Positions 35,686-45,213 of a stretch of 64,000 nt of DNA are shown here, in pieces. The DNA is taken from assembly GCA_014860745.1 (NCBI GenBank), contig JACZJC010000074.1:164715-228714 (forward strand), in the 5' to 3' direction. Both the position numbers and the translations under genes were made by a program. The notes beneath the pieces are model-generated. The model was not told the DNA's origin and did no database searches. It was given only the letters and a program-made list of their open reading frames with translations. The DNA comes from Anaerolineales bacterium. GTDB lineage: Bacteria; Chloroflexota; Anaerolineae; Anaerolineales; Villigracilaceae. Each line of letters starts with the position of its first letter. The stretch's first letter is position 1.

Positions 35686-37152
35686 ATGGAAATCTTAAAC
35701 TACATAAATGGCGAATGGGTAAAGCCTTCTGTAAAAGATTATTTTGATGTCATTAATCCCGCCACGGGACAGGTCATCGCAAAGACTCCGCTGGGCACAA
35801 AAGCGGACGTGGAATCAGCGGCAAAGGCGGCGAGCGAGGCGTTTCCTTCCTGGCGGCGCGTACCCGTGAATGACCGGGTGCAATATTTATTCAAATTGCG
35901 AAACCTGATGCGCGAGAACGGCGATGAAATTGCAAAACTCATCACCAATGAAGCGGGGAAAACATTCGAAGAATCGAAAGCCGAGATGATACGGGCGTAT
36001 GAAAATGTCGAAGTTGCCTGCGGAATGCCGCACTTAAGCAAAGGTGAATTCGTAGAAGACATTGCGCCCGGCATCGACGAGATCATGATCCGTCAACCTG
36101 TCGGTGTGTGTGCCACCATCGCGCCATTCAACTTTCCCGGTATGATTCCGTTTTGGTATCTTCCGTATGCGCTCGCGGCGGGCAACACGTACATCGTCAA
36201 GCCTTCCGAAAAAGTGCCGATGACCATGCAGTTCATATTCAAACTTATCGAGCAGGTTGGTTTCCCGAAAGGCGTGGTCAATTTGGTCAACGGCGCCAAG
36301 GAGACCGTGAATGGTATTCTCGAACATCCCGCAATTCGCGCGGTCACCTTTGTCGGCTCGACCAACGTTGCGAAATATATTTATGCAACTGCCGCATCTC
36401 ATGGCAAACGCGTGCAGGCACAGGGCGGAGCGAAGAACCCCGTGATTATTCTTCCGGATGCGGATATGGAAATGGCGACAAAGATCGTCGCCGATTCAGC
36501 CTTCGGGTGTGCTGGTCAGCGTTGTCTGGCAGTTTCCCTCGCTGTGACAGTGGCCGACGCCAGAAACCAATTCACAGAGCTGATCTGCGATGCAGCCTCT
36601 TCTCGAACTGTGGGTTATGGTATGGATTCCGCAGTTCAAATGGGGCCGCTCATCAACTCTGGGTCTAAACAGCGGGTAGAACAGTTGATTGCTCTTGGCG
36701 CGAAGGAAGGCGCTTCTGTCCCTGTAGATGGGCGCGGGACGGTGGTGAAAGGCTACGAGCGAGGATCCTTCGTCAGGCCGACGATCCTCTCCGAGGTCCA
36801 GCCTGGAAGCGAGATTGCTCGAACGGAAATCTTCGGACCGGTATTAAGTCTCATGCACGTGAATACGGTCGATGATGCGATCCAGTTGGTGAACAGCGGG
36901 CAGTATGGAAATCAGGCGAGTTTATTTACAACCAGCGGAAATGCCGCGCGACGGTTCCGATACGAAGCGGATGCAGGCAATATTGGAATCAACATTGGTG
37001 TTGCCGCGCCGATGGCGTTCTTTCCCTTCAGCGGCTGGAAGGATTCTTTCTTCGGCGACATGCACGGGCAGGGCATGGATGCTGTGGAATTCTTTACACA
37101 AAAGAAGATCGTGGTGGAGCGCTGGCCCAAAGAGTGGACGAGGAAGTTCTAA
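35686..37152 (+). CDS. mmsA: CoA-acylating (methyl)malonate-semialdehyde dehydrogenase
   Basis: 488 residues of the ALDH fold. The catalytic Cys280 lies in [12 protein letters not shown], the signature of the CoA-acylating methylmalonate-semialdehyde group, with [13 protein letters not shown] and [10 protein letters not shown]. The enzyme converts malonate semialdehyde to acetyl-CoA (or the methyl form to propionyl-CoA), CO2 and NADH. It offers an exit to central metabolism for amines degraded through beta-alanine. It sits between two aminotransferase genes. Confidence 0.92.
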   Translation: MEILNYINGEWVKPSVKDYFDVINPATGQVIAKTPLGTKADVESAAKAASEAFPSWRRVPVNDRVQYLFKLRNLMRENGDEIAKLITNEAGKTFEESKAEMIRAYENVEVACGMPHLSKGEFVEDIAPGIDEIMIRQPVGVCATIAPFNFPGMIPFWYLPYALAAGNTYIVKPSEKVPMTMQFIFKLIEQVGFPKGVVNLVNGAKETVNGILEHPAIRAVTFVGSTNVAKYIYATAASHGKRVQAQGGAKNPVIILPDADMEMATKIVADSAFGCAGQRCLAVSLAVTVADARNQFTELICDAASSRTVGYGMDSAVQMGPLINSGSKQRVEQLIALGAKEGASVPVDGRGTVVKGYERGSFVRPTILSEVQPGSEIARTEIFGPVLSLMHVNTVDDAIQLVNSGQYGNQASLFTTSGNAARRFRYEADAGNIGINIGVAAPMAFFPFSGWKDSFFGDMHGQGMDAVEFFTQKKIVVERWPKEWTRKF

Positions 37153-37173
37153 ATTTTTGGAGCGAATAAGAAA

Positions 37174-38535
37174 ATGACTGTTGATTACGAAGACGCACTG
37201 GACTATTCATCCCGCTGGATCGACTTGATCCAGAAACATGAATTTCCCACACCGGAACAAGCGTACAAGATCATCGATGAATCGAAGGATAATTTTGCCG
37301 AGCATTACAATCGCAACTGGCTGGAGTATCGCAAGTCGGTGACCGAGGCTGGCGATTGGGCGGCTGTGGAATGGGGCGGCTCCGGCGCTGTCTTTAAGGA
37401 TGTGCTTGGGCGCGAATATTTGGATTTTCTCGGCGGTTACGGCATGATGGATTTGGGCTGGAGCCATCCCGATGTGGTCAATACGGTGAAGGCACAGTTG
37501 GAGCGTTCGCCCATGCCTTCGCAGGAATTGATCGATCCGTTGCGCGGGGTGCTGGCGAAATTGCTCGCAAATATCACGCCCGGCGATTTGAAATATAGCT
37601 GGTTTGCGGCGAGCGGCACGGAAGCTAACGAAGCGGCCATGAAGATCGCAAAACTTTATACGGGCAAGGCCGCATTCATAGTCGGGGTTCGCGCTTTTCA
37701 CGGAAAGACATTGGGTTCGCTTTCGCTGATGGGTAAGTCGGATTTTCGCGCGCCGATGGGGCCGATGTATGCCGGGCAGGTGTACCACGTTCCATTTGGG
37801 GATGCGGACGCGGTGGAAAAGCAATTGGAAATTTGCGAAAAAGTTGGCATCGGTGTGGCGGCAGTGATCTTCGAACCAATTCAGGGTGAGTCAGGCGCGA
37901 TTGTCCCGCCCGATGATTTCTGGCCCCGCATCCGTGCTGCAACGAAAAAATACGGTGTGCTGCTGATCGCAGATGAAGTGCAGACGGGTCTGGGACGCAC
38001 AGGCAAATTATGGGGTGTCGAACATTGGGATGTAGTGCCCGATATCTTGACGGTGGCAAAATCCCTTGGCGGGGGCGTGATGCCTATCAGCGCGGTGACC
38101 ACGACTGAGGAAATTTTCCGCCCGATGATGTACCCAAACCCGTTCATGCATACCACCACCACAGGCGGCGGCGCGCTGGCTTGTTCGGCGGCCATTTCCG
38201 CCATTCATGTCACCCTGCGTGAAAGGTTGTGGGAGCAGGCCGCGGAAAAAGGAAATTATTTGATTCCGCAATTGGAAAAATTCGCGGTGCAATATCCGCA
38301 AATTTATGAGAAAATAACGGGCAAAGGCCTTCTGATTGGAATGCATTTCAAGAGTCCGGAGATCGGATACAAGGCTGCATCTGGATTATTCAAACGGGGT
38401 GTGCTGGTGGCGGGTACGCTGACCAGCGCCCAAACCATCCGCATCGAACCGCCGCTGGTGGTTACGAGAGACCAGATCGACATGTTGTTGAACCGTCTCG
38501 GTGAAACATTGCTAGAGATCAGCAAGACAATGTAA
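37174..38535 (+). CDS. patA: Class III aminotransferase, putrescine aminotransferase-like
   Basis: 453 residues. The long N-terminal extension (residues 1-65) and FLGGYGMMDLGWSHPDVV match YgjG-type putrescine aminotransferases. Lys296 in LTVAKSLGGGVMP binds PLP; IADEVQTGLGRTGKLW precedes it. It would convert a terminal diamine to an aminoaldehyde. The polyamine importer potABC follows after 29 bp, strongly supporting an amine substrate. Ornithine aminotransferase is the main alternative. Confidence 0.87.
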   Translation: MTVDYEDALDYSSRWIDLIQKHEFPTPEQAYKIIDESKDNFAEHYNRNWLEYRKSVTEAGDWAAVEWGGSGAVFKDVLGREYLDFLGGYGMMDLGWSHPDVVNTVKAQLERSPMPSQELIDPLRGVLAKLLANITPGDLKYSWFAASGTEANEAAMKIAKLYTGKAAFIVGVRAFHGKTLGSLSLMGKSDFRAPMGPMYAGQVYHVPFGDADAVEKQLEICEKVGIGVAAVIFEPIQGESGAIVPPDDFWPRIRAATKKYGVLLIADEVQTGLGRTGKLWGVEHWDVVPDILTVAKSLGGGVMPISAVTTTEEIFRPMMYPNPFMHTTTTGGGALACSAAISAIHVTLRERLWEQAAEKGNYLIPQLEKFAVQYPQIYEKITGKGLLIGMHFKSPEIGYKAASGLFKRGVLVAGTLTSAQTIRIEPPLVVTRDQIDMLLNRLGETLLEISKTM

Positions 38536-38564
38536 TTTAAATTACTCATCTGAGGAGAAGATAG

Positions 38565-39680
38565 ATGGCCAGTGAATTTGCAGTTGAAATGCGGGATGTT
38601 GTAAAACGATTTATCACTCCTGAAGGGAATGAGATGGCCGCAGTGGACCATGTCACGATGCAGATCAAGAACGGCGAGTTCTTTTCGATGCTTGGGTCTT
38701 CCGGCTGCGGGAAGACAACTTCGCTGCGAATGATCGCGGGTTTTGAATGGCCGACCGAAGGCGAGGTTTATATCGAAGGAAACGCCATGGGTCACACGCC
38801 CCCCTTTCAACGCAAGGTGAACACAGTCTTCCAAAGTTATGCCCTCTTCCAGCACATGACCGTTTACCAGAACCTGGCCTTCGGTCTGGAGATGGAAGGC
38901 GCAAAGGAGGACGAGATCAAAAAGCGGGTTGGACGCGCGCTTGAGATGGTTCAACTTACCGGGATGGACCGCCGGCGTCCCCGGCAGTTATCCGGCGGGC
39001 AGCAGCAGCGCGTCGCTCTTGCCCGGGCGCTGGTCAAAACACCTGACGTATTGCTTCTCGATGAGCCGCTTGGCGCATTGGACTTGAAACTCCGCAAGGA
39101 GATGCAGCTTGAGCTCAAGGCGCTTCAGCAGCAATTGGGGATTACCTTTATTTATGTCACACACGATCAAGAAGAAGCGCTCACCATGTCCGACCGTATT
39201 GCTGTGATGAGCAAGGGGCAGGTTCAGCAGATGGGGACACCGGTCGAAATTTATGAGCGGCCCTCGAACAAGTTTGTGGCGGATTTTATCGGGGAGTCGA
39301 ATTTCCTCGAAGGCAAGATCAAGTCTCTGTCCAAGAAAGAGGCGAGTGTTTTTATTCCCGGGCTGAATGTCGAGGTGACCGGTATGCCCATCTCTGAGGG
39401 AATGGTTAAAGGCGAAGAAGTGGTGGTTTCGATCCGCCCGGAAAAGATCCGCATTGCCGACAAAGACACGAAAAGCAACAATATGTTCCGGGCCAAAGTT
39501 ACGAATACCGTGTATATCGGCGCGGATACTCATGTTTATGTCGATGTTCATCATACCAAGCTGAAAGTGCTGGAACAAAATCGAATCTCGCGCTTGGACC
39601 CGAAATCATTCTACGTGGTCGGGCAGGATGTCTGGCTGATGCTGATGCCGGAGAACACCCTGGTTTTGAAAAAGGACTGA
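38565..39680 (+). CDS. potA: Spermidine/putrescine ABC transporter ATPase
   Basis: 371 residues. Walker A is [11 protein letters not shown], the signature [15 protein letters not shown], and Walker [14 protein letters not shown]-terminal TOBE domain ([16 protein letters not shown]) is typical of PotA/MalK-type ATPases. It drives uptake through PotBC; the next ATG follows the stop by 2 bp. Confidence 0.94.
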   Translation: MASEFAVEMRDVVKRFITPEGNEMAAVDHVTMQIKNGEFFSMLGSSGCGKTTSLRMIAGFEWPTEGEVYIEGNAMGHTPPFQRKVNTVFQSYALFQHMTVYQNLAFGLEMEGAKEDEIKKRVGRALEMVQLTGMDRRRPRQLSGGQQQRVALARALVKTPDVLLLDEPLGALDLKLRKEMQLELKALQQQLGITFIYVTHDQEEALTMSDRIAVMSKGQVQQMGTPVEIYERPSNKFVADFIGESNFLEGKIKSLSKKEASVFIPGLNVEVTGMPISEGMVKGEEVVVSIRPEKIRIADKDTKSNNMFRAKVTNTVYIGADTHVYVDVHHTKLKVLEQNRISRLDPKSFYVVGQDVWLMLMPENTLVLKKD

Positions 39681-39682
39681 CC

Positions 39683-40606
39683 ATGCTTAAACGACTTCGT
39701 GAAAACAAATCCACGCAGGGAACATTGCTGGCGTTGCCGACCACGCTCTGGTTGTTTTTCCTGCTGATCATCCCGTTGATTCTCACGCTTGTGATAAGTT
39801 TTGGCAAGCGCAGCCCTGATGGCGACGTGATCTATACGTTCTCGCTTAATAACTATACCCGGTTGTTTGGTTATAGCACGGATTGCCCCGAGGGACAGGC
39901 TTCGTGTTTCAATCCGCTGTATGTGCAGATCCTTTGGCGTTCCCTGACGCTGGCGTTCAACACAACGGCGCTGGTCATTATCATGGCGTATCCGCTTGCA
40001 TATTTTATTGCGCGCGCACATCCCAAACGGCGCAATCTGTTCTTATTCATGGTGCTGATTCCGTTGTGGACGAATTTCGTCATCCGTGTATATGCGTGGA
40101 TGATGCTGCTCCGCAAGGAAGGCGCGATCAATGTCATCATCGGCGGAGTCGCAAATCTGCTGAATATTCCATTTACGCCGTTGGAAATGCTGTATACCCC
40201 GGGCGCGGTGCTGGTGGGTATGGTGTATGAATTTTTGCCGTTCATGATCCTGCCGATCTACACGTCGCTTGAAAAGATAGACACATCCCTCTATGAAGCC
40301 GCGGCGGATTTGGGCGCGAATGCAATTAAAACTTTCCTGCGCGTAACACTTCCGCTTTCGATGCCCGGCGTCGTTGCAGGCACGATCCTTGTTTTTATCC
40401 CGGTCATGGGAACATTCATCGTGTCCGATATTTTAGGCGGGCGCCAGGTGATTCTGGTGGGGAATTTGATCCAGCGTCAATTCCTCGATGCGCGCGACCC
40501 GACCTTTGGTTCTGCCGCGTCTCTGATTCTGATGATTATGACGTTGATCGTCACTTATTTTTACACGCGCAAGTTCGGCTTTGGAGAGGAGATTGTTCCA
40601 GCATGA
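39683..40606 (+). CDS. potB: Spermidine/putrescine ABC transporter permease PotB
   Basis: 307 residues with six membrane segments. The EAA loop is [22 protein letters not shown] and the N-terminal part is [15 protein letters not shown]. The stop overlaps the start of potC by 4 bp. It pairs with PotC to form the channel. Confidence 0.93.
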   Translation: MLKRLRENKSTQGTLLALPTTLWLFFLLIIPLILTLVISFGKRSPDGDVIYTFSLNNYTRLFGYSTDCPEGQASCFNPLYVQILWRSLTLAFNTTALVIIMAYPLAYFIARAHPKRRNLFLFMVLIPLWTNFVIRVYAWMMLLRKEGAINVIIGGVANLLNIPFTPLEMLYTPGAVLVGMVYEFLPFMILPIYTSLEKIDTSLYEAAADLGANAIKTFLRVTLPLSMPGVVAGTILVFIPVMGTFIVSDILGGRQVILVGNLIQRQFLDARDPTFGSAASLILMIMTLIVTYFYTRKFGFGEEIVPA

Positions 40607-41499
40607 ACCCGTTCCGACGCTCTCCCTTCGTACTTGTCGCAACCGTGCTGGTTTACACATTCCTCTATGCGCCGATCATCGGGCTGGTTTTGTACTCCTT
40701 TAATGCTTCGCGCGCAAATGTCACCTTCGAGGGGTTTATTCCCGCATTTAGCGAACGCGTTGTGATGGATGGCAGCCTTGTTAAATCCAGTCCGTGCGGA
40801 CCATTTCACTGGTATTGTGACCTTGCGAAAAATGACGACGTTGCCGAGGCTGCCGGCAATACGCTTACCATTGCCGTGGTTGCCACGATCGTTGCCACGG
40901 TCATCGGCACCATGGCAGCGATTGCGCTTCAGCGTTACGATTTTAAGCTCAAGCCCTTTTCTCAACTTTCCCTTTACATCCCGATCGTTATTCCTGAGAT
41001 CGTGATGGGAATCGGCGTGTTGACCCTGTTCAGCCAGTTGTTTGGATGGGTGAATGAATCATTCAATTTAAGCGGAGACGCGCGCCTGTCACTAGGCATG
41101 GCTACTGTGACGATCAGCCACATTGCCTTCATGGTCCCCTTTGTGACCCTGGTTGTCCAGGCACGCTTGCAGGGTTTCGATAAATCCTTTGAAGAAGCCG
41201 CAATGGACCTGGGCGCAAACGAGTGGACCACCTTCCGCCGCGTCACTTTCCCGATGATCCTGCCCGGCGTCATGTCCGGAGCGCTGCTGGCGTTTACCCT
41301 GTCGCTGGATGATTTTGTGATCACGTTCTTCACGAACGGGCCTGGATCCACCACCCTGCCGATTTATGTGTATGGTCTGCTCAGGCGCATTATTACGCCG
41401 CAGGTCAATGCCTTGTCCACCGTGTGGATTTTGGTCGTATTTACAGCCGTCCTGCTGTTACAACTCATACAAAACCGCGAACAGAAGCAGCATTCATAA
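40603..41499 (+). CDS. potC: Spermidine/putrescine ABC transporter permease PotC
   Basis: 298 residues with six membrane segments. The EAA loop is [19 protein letters not shown], and [21 protein letters not shown] is the PotC signature near the end. Compared with Escherichia coli PotC it has an extra periplasmic loop at about residues 38-75 with two cysteines. An intrinsic hairpin follows before potD. Confidence 0.93.
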   Translation: MNPFRRSPFVLVATVLVYTFLYAPIIGLVLYSFNASRANVTFEGFIPAFSERVVMDGSLVKSSPCGPFHWYCDLAKNDDVAEAAGNTLTIAVVATIVATVIGTMAAIALQRYDFKLKPFSQLSLYIPIVIPEIVMGIGVLTLFSQLFGWVNESFNLSGDARLSLGMATVTISHIAFMVPFVTLVVQARLQGFDKSFEEAAMDLGANEWTTFRRVTFPMILPGVMSGALLAFTLSLDDFVITFFTNGPGSTTLPIYVYGLLRRIITPQVNALSTVWILVVFTAVLLLQLIQNREQKQHS

Positions 41500-41532
41500 G
41501 AGTTCGTTTGACCTTTCAAAATTGAAAATAAA

Positions 41533-41571
41533 AGAGGAGCGTGTGTAGACGCACTCCTCTTTTTGTATAAT
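41533..41571 (+). terminator. Hairpin with U-tract plus -10 element between potC and potD
   Basis: AGAGGAG...CTCCTCT stem with a partly paired GTGTG/CGCAC core, then TTTTT, then TATAAT (41566-41571). It can attenuate readthrough from potABC while a promoter immediately after gives extra potD transcript, as binding proteins are needed in excess. A second small stem, CGTGG/CCACG, lies at about 41599-41615 in the potD leader. Confidence 0.6.
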
Positions 41572-41651
41572 ATATATATATCCCTACTTGGGTATTTCGT
41601 GGCTTAGACCCACGTTGCCAAATCATGTTTAATCTTCTCAAGGAGGAAGAA

Positions 41652-42803
41652 ATGACTAAGAAAGTTGCCTATAATTTACTGGCTTTGCTTGTGGTTGCAA
41701 GCATGGCGCTGGCCGCCTGTGGAGGTGGGCAAACAGCCACCTCGGAAGTTGGAGGCGAAAAGGTGACCTCCAATGGATTTGTTTGCCCGGAGCCGAATCC
41801 CCGTGTGGACGTCACTTCCACGGAATTGAATATCTTTGTATGGACGGAATACTTCCCGCAGGACATGCTTGACTGTTTCGAGCTGGTGTACGATATCAAA
41901 TTGAACCGCGATGAGTATTCCAGCAACGAGGAAATGTACGCAAAGATTTCCGCCGGTGGTTCTTCGTATGATCTCGTCCAACCGACCGACTATATCATCG
42001 GTTTGATGATCCGCCAGGGACTGTTGCAGGAGTTGGATCATGCCCAATTGCCCAATATGGTGAATTTCGATTCGGGCTGGATGGATCAATCCTTCGACCC
42101 GGGAAATAAATATTCCATCCCCTACCTTGCCGGTACCGATGCCATCGTCGTCAACACCGCCACAGTGGAAAACGTTCCCCAATCGTGGGAGGATTTATGG
42201 AAACCCGAATACGCCGGACGGATGGTCTTCCTGGATGATTCGCGCGCAGTCATCGGTATGACCCTTGTCACCCTTGGATATAGCCCGAACACCACAGATC
42301 CCGCACAATTGGAAGAAGCCAAGAATAAACTTGCCGAACTTGTCCCGAATATAAAGGTCTTTGACAGTGACAGCCCGAAGACCGCCTTGATCGCTGGTGA
42401 TGTGGACCTCGGCATGACCTGGACCGGCGAAGCCTTCATTGCCAATCAGGAAAACCCCGATATCCAGTATATTTATCCGTCCGAAGGCCCTGTCCTTTGG
42501 CAGGATAACTGGGTGATGCTCAAGGACGCTTCCCATGTGGATGCCGCCTATGCCTGGATGAATTACACCATGCAGGGTGATGTCTTCTGGCTTACAATCC
42601 GTGATTTCCAATACACAAACCCCAACAAAGCCGCTTTGGAATATGCCAAAGCCAACTATCCGGATGTCTACAACGGTTATGCCGATTCTCCGATCACCAA
42701 CCCGCCTGCCGATGCGGTGGCAAAGGGCTTCGGAATTGAAGATGTTGGCGACGCCACACCTCTTTACGATGATATTTGGGTCGAGGTAAAAGGCGGTAAT
42801 TAA
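41652..42803 (+). CDS. potD: Polyamine-binding lipoprotein PotD-like
   Basis: 383 residues from ATG 41652, 4 bp after AAGGAGG. The lipoprotein signal peptide ends LAAC with Cys23. The mature protein has NIFVWTEYFPQDMLDCFE and YDLVQPTDYIIGLMIRQGLL, the fold and acidic/aromatic residues of spermidine/putrescine-binding proteins, and TWTGEAFIANQENPDIQYIYP. It delivers the amine to PotBC. Ligand choice among putrescine, spermidine and related amines is not certain. Confidence 0.92.
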   Translation: MTKKVAYNLLALLVVASMALAACGGGQTATSEVGGEKVTSNGFVCPEPNPRVDVTSTELNIFVWTEYFPQDMLDCFELVYDIKLNRDEYSSNEEMYAKISAGGSSYDLVQPTDYIIGLMIRQGLLQELDHAQLPNMVNFDSGWMDQSFDPGNKYSIPYLAGTDAIVVNTATVENVPQSWEDLWKPEYAGRMVFLDDSRAVIGMTLVTLGYSPNTTDPAQLEEAKNKLAELVPNIKVFDSDSPKTALIAGDVDLGMTWTGEAFIANQENPDIQYIYPSEGPVLWQDNWVMLKDASHVDAAYAWMNYTMQGDVFWLTIRDFQYTNPNKAALEYAKANYPDVYNGYADSPITNPPADAVAKGFGIEDVGDATPLYDDIWVEVKGGN

Positions 42804-42849
42804 TTCTTAAATCGAGAATGCATATATAGGAAAGCCCGCCTTGCAGTAA

Positions 42850-42891
42850 AATGAACCCGACAGGAAAGTACCAGGACCTGTCGGGTTCATT
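42850..42891 (+). terminator. 15-bp perfect hairpin after potD
   Basis: AATGAACCCGACAGG/CCTGTCGGGTTCATT with a 12-nt loop. No U-tract follows, so it may be a 3'-end stabiliser or a weak terminator rather than a classical one. Confidence 0.5.
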
Positions 42892-42914
42892 GTTCGAGGC
42901 GATACTTTGGAAAA

Positions 42915-42992
42915 ATAACAAAAAGGTATAGTTATTGCCTAATATGTTAAAATAAGTTAATAAAACATTGACAGATATAACAAAAAGGTATA
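42915..42992 (+). promoter_or_regulatory. Direct-repeat operator and overlapping promoters of the second Lrp-like gene
   Basis: ATAACAAAAAGGTATA occurs twice, at 42915-42930 and 42977-42992, 62 bp apart (about six helical turns, same face). Promoter P1, TTGCCT (42935-42940) and TAATAA (42958-42963) with a 17-bp spacer, lies between the copies and gives a leader whose AAAAAGG acts as ribosome site. A second match, TTGACA (42968-42973) and TATTAT (42991-42996), would start inside the gene. Binding of Lrp to both copies could loop the DNA and repress the gene. Confidence 0.55.
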
Positions 42993-42996
42993 TTAT

Positions 42997-43467
42997 ATGC
43001 AAATAGACAACGTAATCGGTAACGGTGCTGAGGGGCTGGATAAAATCGACGTATTCATCATTGATGCCATGCGCGAGGACGGCCGGGAAGCATTTGCCCA
43101 GATCGCCGAAAAGCTCAAGGTCTCGCCCGGCATGATCCGTCAGCGGTACAACCGCCTTGTCAAGTTGGGTTATCTAAAAGTGGTTGCTGTCACCAATCCG
43201 CTCATGATGGGCAAACGCACGATGGCCATGATCGGCATCCGCACTGATGGGCGCAAAATGATGGATGTAGCGGGCAAAATCGCCAAATTCGACGAAGTCG
43301 TCTATATCGTGGCTACGAGCGGCAGATACGACCTGATGCTTGAGGTCTTCTGCCAGGACCACGAAGACTTGCTCAACTTTATGACCGAAAAACTTGCGAA
43401 AGTGGATGGAGTGCGTGAAACAGAATCCTTCATCTATTTGAAGATCATCAAGGAAATTTATTTCTAA
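42997..43467 (+). CDS. Second Lrp/AsnC-family transcriptional regulator
   Basis: 156 residues: helix-turn-helix DKIDVFIIDAMREDGREAFAQIAEKLKVSPGMIRQRYNRLVKLGYL and an AsnC ligand domain (VVYIVATSGRYDLMLEVFCQD). It is clearly different from the regulator at 32469. It divides the island into an import/aminotransferase half and an oxidoreductase half. Direct repeats at its promoter suggest self-regulation. Confidence 0.92.
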   Translation: MQIDNVIGNGAEGLDKIDVFIIDAMREDGREAFAQIAEKLKVSPGMIRQRYNRLVKLGYLKVVAVTNPLMMGKRTMAMIGIRTDGRKMMDVAGKIAKFDEVVYIVATSGRYDLMLEVFCQDHEDLLNFMTEKLAKVDGVRETESFIYLKIIKEIYF

Positions 43468-43567
43468 CGGGAATTCGCCTCGGTTCGGACCTCAAGTCTG
43501 CCGCGGTTTCCAAAAACTATGTCTGCCGCCCGGGCATGAGGCTGGCAGAGTCAACTCGAAAGGATTT

Positions 43568-43684
43568 ATGAAAGCCCTGGTTCGTATGTTCAAGACTGTG
43601 GGGGATACATTCGTGAAAATATATTTGACTTCCCTGATGATTTCCATTTTTCCCGGAAACCAGCCAAATAACCGATATCGCTAA
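43568..43684 (+). CDS. Possible 38-residue leader peptide or small protein
   Basis: Starts ATG after AAAGGA with 4-bp spacing and reads MKALVRMFKTVGDT, then a short hydrophobic part and NNRYR. No family recognised. It could be chance; its position before a terminator-like hairpin is the only support for a leader-peptide role. Confidence 0.22.
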   Translation: MKALVRMFKTVGDTFVKIYLTSLMISIFPGNQPNNRYR

Positions 43685-43693
43685 GAGCGTCTG

Positions 43694-43726
43694 TCCCGCC
43701 CCGCTTGTGTGGCGGGAATCCTTTTT
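43694..43726 (+). terminator. Terminator-like hairpin in the dehydrogenase leader
   Basis: TCCCGCC/GGCGGGA stem with a 10-nt loop, then ATCC and TTTTT. It can end transcripts coming from the Lrp-like gene or attenuate the next operon. Confidence 0.5.
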
Positions 43727-43780
43727 CGTCAACCTAACCCGCGCAGTTGCGGGTTATAAAACTAATGGAGAATAAATCTC

Positions 43781-44983
43781 ATGAAAGTATTGCTCGTCGG
43801 AGTCGGTGGGGTCGGTGAGGCGATTGCAGCCATTGCCAAGCCGCACAAATGGATGGAGTTGATGGTGCTGGCGGATTACAACATCAAACGCGCCGAGGAG
43901 GTGCAGAAAAAACTGGGAGACGCCAAACGCTTCCCGGTCGAATTCATCGATGCCAGCAAACAGGCGGATATTGAAGCATTGGCGAAGAAATACCAGGTCG
44001 ATCTCATCATGAACTCGGTTGACCCAGTCTTCAACAAACAGATCTTTGATGCTGCCTACAATGTTGGCGCGACCTACATGGATATGGCGATGACCCTATC
44101 CGAGCCGCATCCGACCGACCCGTTCAGCAAGACGGGCGTCAAACTTGGGGATTATCAATTCGAAAAGGCAAAGGATTGGGAGAAGAAAGGTCTGCTTGCG
44201 CTCGTCGGTATTGGCGTGGAGCCTGGCATGGCGGATGTGTTCGCCCGTTATGCCGCCGATCATCTCTTTGATGAAATCGAGGAGATCGGCATCCGCGATG
44301 GCGCAAACATCACCATCGAAGGCTATGAGTTTGCACCGAACTTTTCGATCTGGACGACTATCGAAGAATGCTTGAATCCGCCTGTAATCTATGAAGAGGA
44401 TAGAGGTTGGTTTACGACTGCGCCCTTCTCCGAACCAGAAGTATTTGATTTTCCCGAGATCGGACCTGTGGAAGTGGTCAATGTGGAACATGAGGAGGTC
44501 CTGCTTGTGCCGCGCTGGGTGAAGACCAAACGAGTCACTTTCAAATATGGGCTTGGCGATCAATTCATCGGCGTTCTCAAGACCTTGCACATGCTGGGCC
44601 TGGATAACAAGGAAAAGATCAACGTGAAAGGCGTTCAGGTTGCACCGCGTGATGTGGTTGCGGCATGCCTGCCAGATCCTGCTCATCTTGGTGACAAAAT
44701 GTCTGGCAAGACCTGTGCTGGAACATGGGTGAAAGGGACGAAAGACGGAAAGAAGAAGGAAGTATATCTGTATCAGGTGGCGGATAATGAGGAATGCATG
44801 AAGACTTGGGGCTGTCAGGCAGTCGTGGCGCAGACGGCTTTCTCTGCCGTCATCGCCATGGATTTACTGGAGCACGGACAATGGAAGGGAGTTGGAGTAT
44901 TGGGACCCGAAGCGTTTGAGCCGAACGCCTTCATGGAGAAGATGGCGGATTACGGCTTCCCATATGGGGTAAGAGAGAAGTAG
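43781..44983 (+). CDS. Saccharopine dehydrogenase-family NAD(P)-dependent oxidoreductase
   Basis: 400 residues. The Rossmann start is KVLLVGVGGVGEAIAAIA, followed by LADYNIKRAEEV. The middle contains VGIGVEPGMADVFARYAAD, typical of the saccharopine dehydrogenase/carboxynorspermidine dehydrogenase/lysine dehydrogenase superfamily. These enzymes make or break C-N bonds between amines and oxo acids or aldehydes. The polyamine context makes a carboxyspermidine-like or diamine substrate attractive; lysine or saccharopine is the alternative. It lies upstream of the first AOR. Confidence 0.83.
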   Translation: MKVLLVGVGGVGEAIAAIAKPHKWMELMVLADYNIKRAEEVQKKLGDAKRFPVEFIDASKQADIEALAKKYQVDLIMNSVDPVFNKQIFDAAYNVGATYMDMAMTLSEPHPTDPFSKTGVKLGDYQFEKAKDWEKKGLLALVGIGVEPGMADVFARYAADHLFDEIEEIGIRDGANITIEGYEFAPNFSIWTTIEECLNPPVIYEEDRGWFTTAPFSEPEVFDFPEIGPVEVVNVEHEEVLLVPRWVKTKRVTFKYGLGDQFIGVLKTLHMLGLDNKEKINVKGVQVAPRDVVAACLPDPAHLGDKMSGKTCAGTWVKGTKDGKKKEVYLYQVADNEECMKTWGCQAVVAQTAFSAVIAMDLLEHGQWKGVGVLGPEAFEPNAFMEKMADYGFPYGVREK

Positions 44984-44992
44984 CCCATTTGC

Positions 44993-45024
44993 CTAAAGGA
45001 GTCTGAGAAGTCAGACTCCTTTAG
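44993..45024 (+). terminator. Strong hairpin after the dehydrogenase gene
   Basis: Perfect 14-bp stem CTAAAGGAGTCTGA/TCAGACTCCTTTAG with a GAAG tetraloop, followed by only a weak T run (ATTCCTTG). Confidence 0.7.
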
Positions 45025-45152
45025 ATTCCTTGTGTCGGCAAGAGAATTTCGATTCTAGACCCGGCAAGCCGTCAGTTAGGAAGGACGCGCGGCGGCGGGT
45101 GTAGAAAAAAACCTAACAAAACCGATCCGCTGTCGCTTTCGGAAAATTCCGG

Positions 45153-45182
45153 TTGTGAAAACTCCCGCCGATTCGATATAAT
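45153..45182 (+). promoter_or_regulatory. Promoter of the first AOR gene
   Basis: TTGTGA, 18-bp spacer, TATAAT. The expected start is near 45189, and AACGGAGG precedes the ATG at 45214. Confidence 0.55.
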
Positions 45183-45213
45183 CCAAGGAAAACAATTCAT
45201 AACGGAGGATGCC

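Larger units (their letters stand above)
43468..43780 (+). other. 313-nt gap: structured leader, possible small ORF, no clear gene
   Basis: Contains an inverted pair around CTGCC...GGCAG (43523-43547), a 38-codon open frame (43568-43684), a terminator-like hairpin (43694-43726) and a last hairpin AACCCGC/GCGGGTT (43736-43755) close to the start of the following gene. No known riboswitch class was recognised. It may be an attenuating 5' leader for the dehydrogenase/AOR operon. Confidence 0.4.

Noticed and set aside
43468..43780. Known riboswitch (lysine, glycine, SAM) in the leader
   Set aside because: Hairpins are present but none of the conserved core sequences of those classes was recognised.
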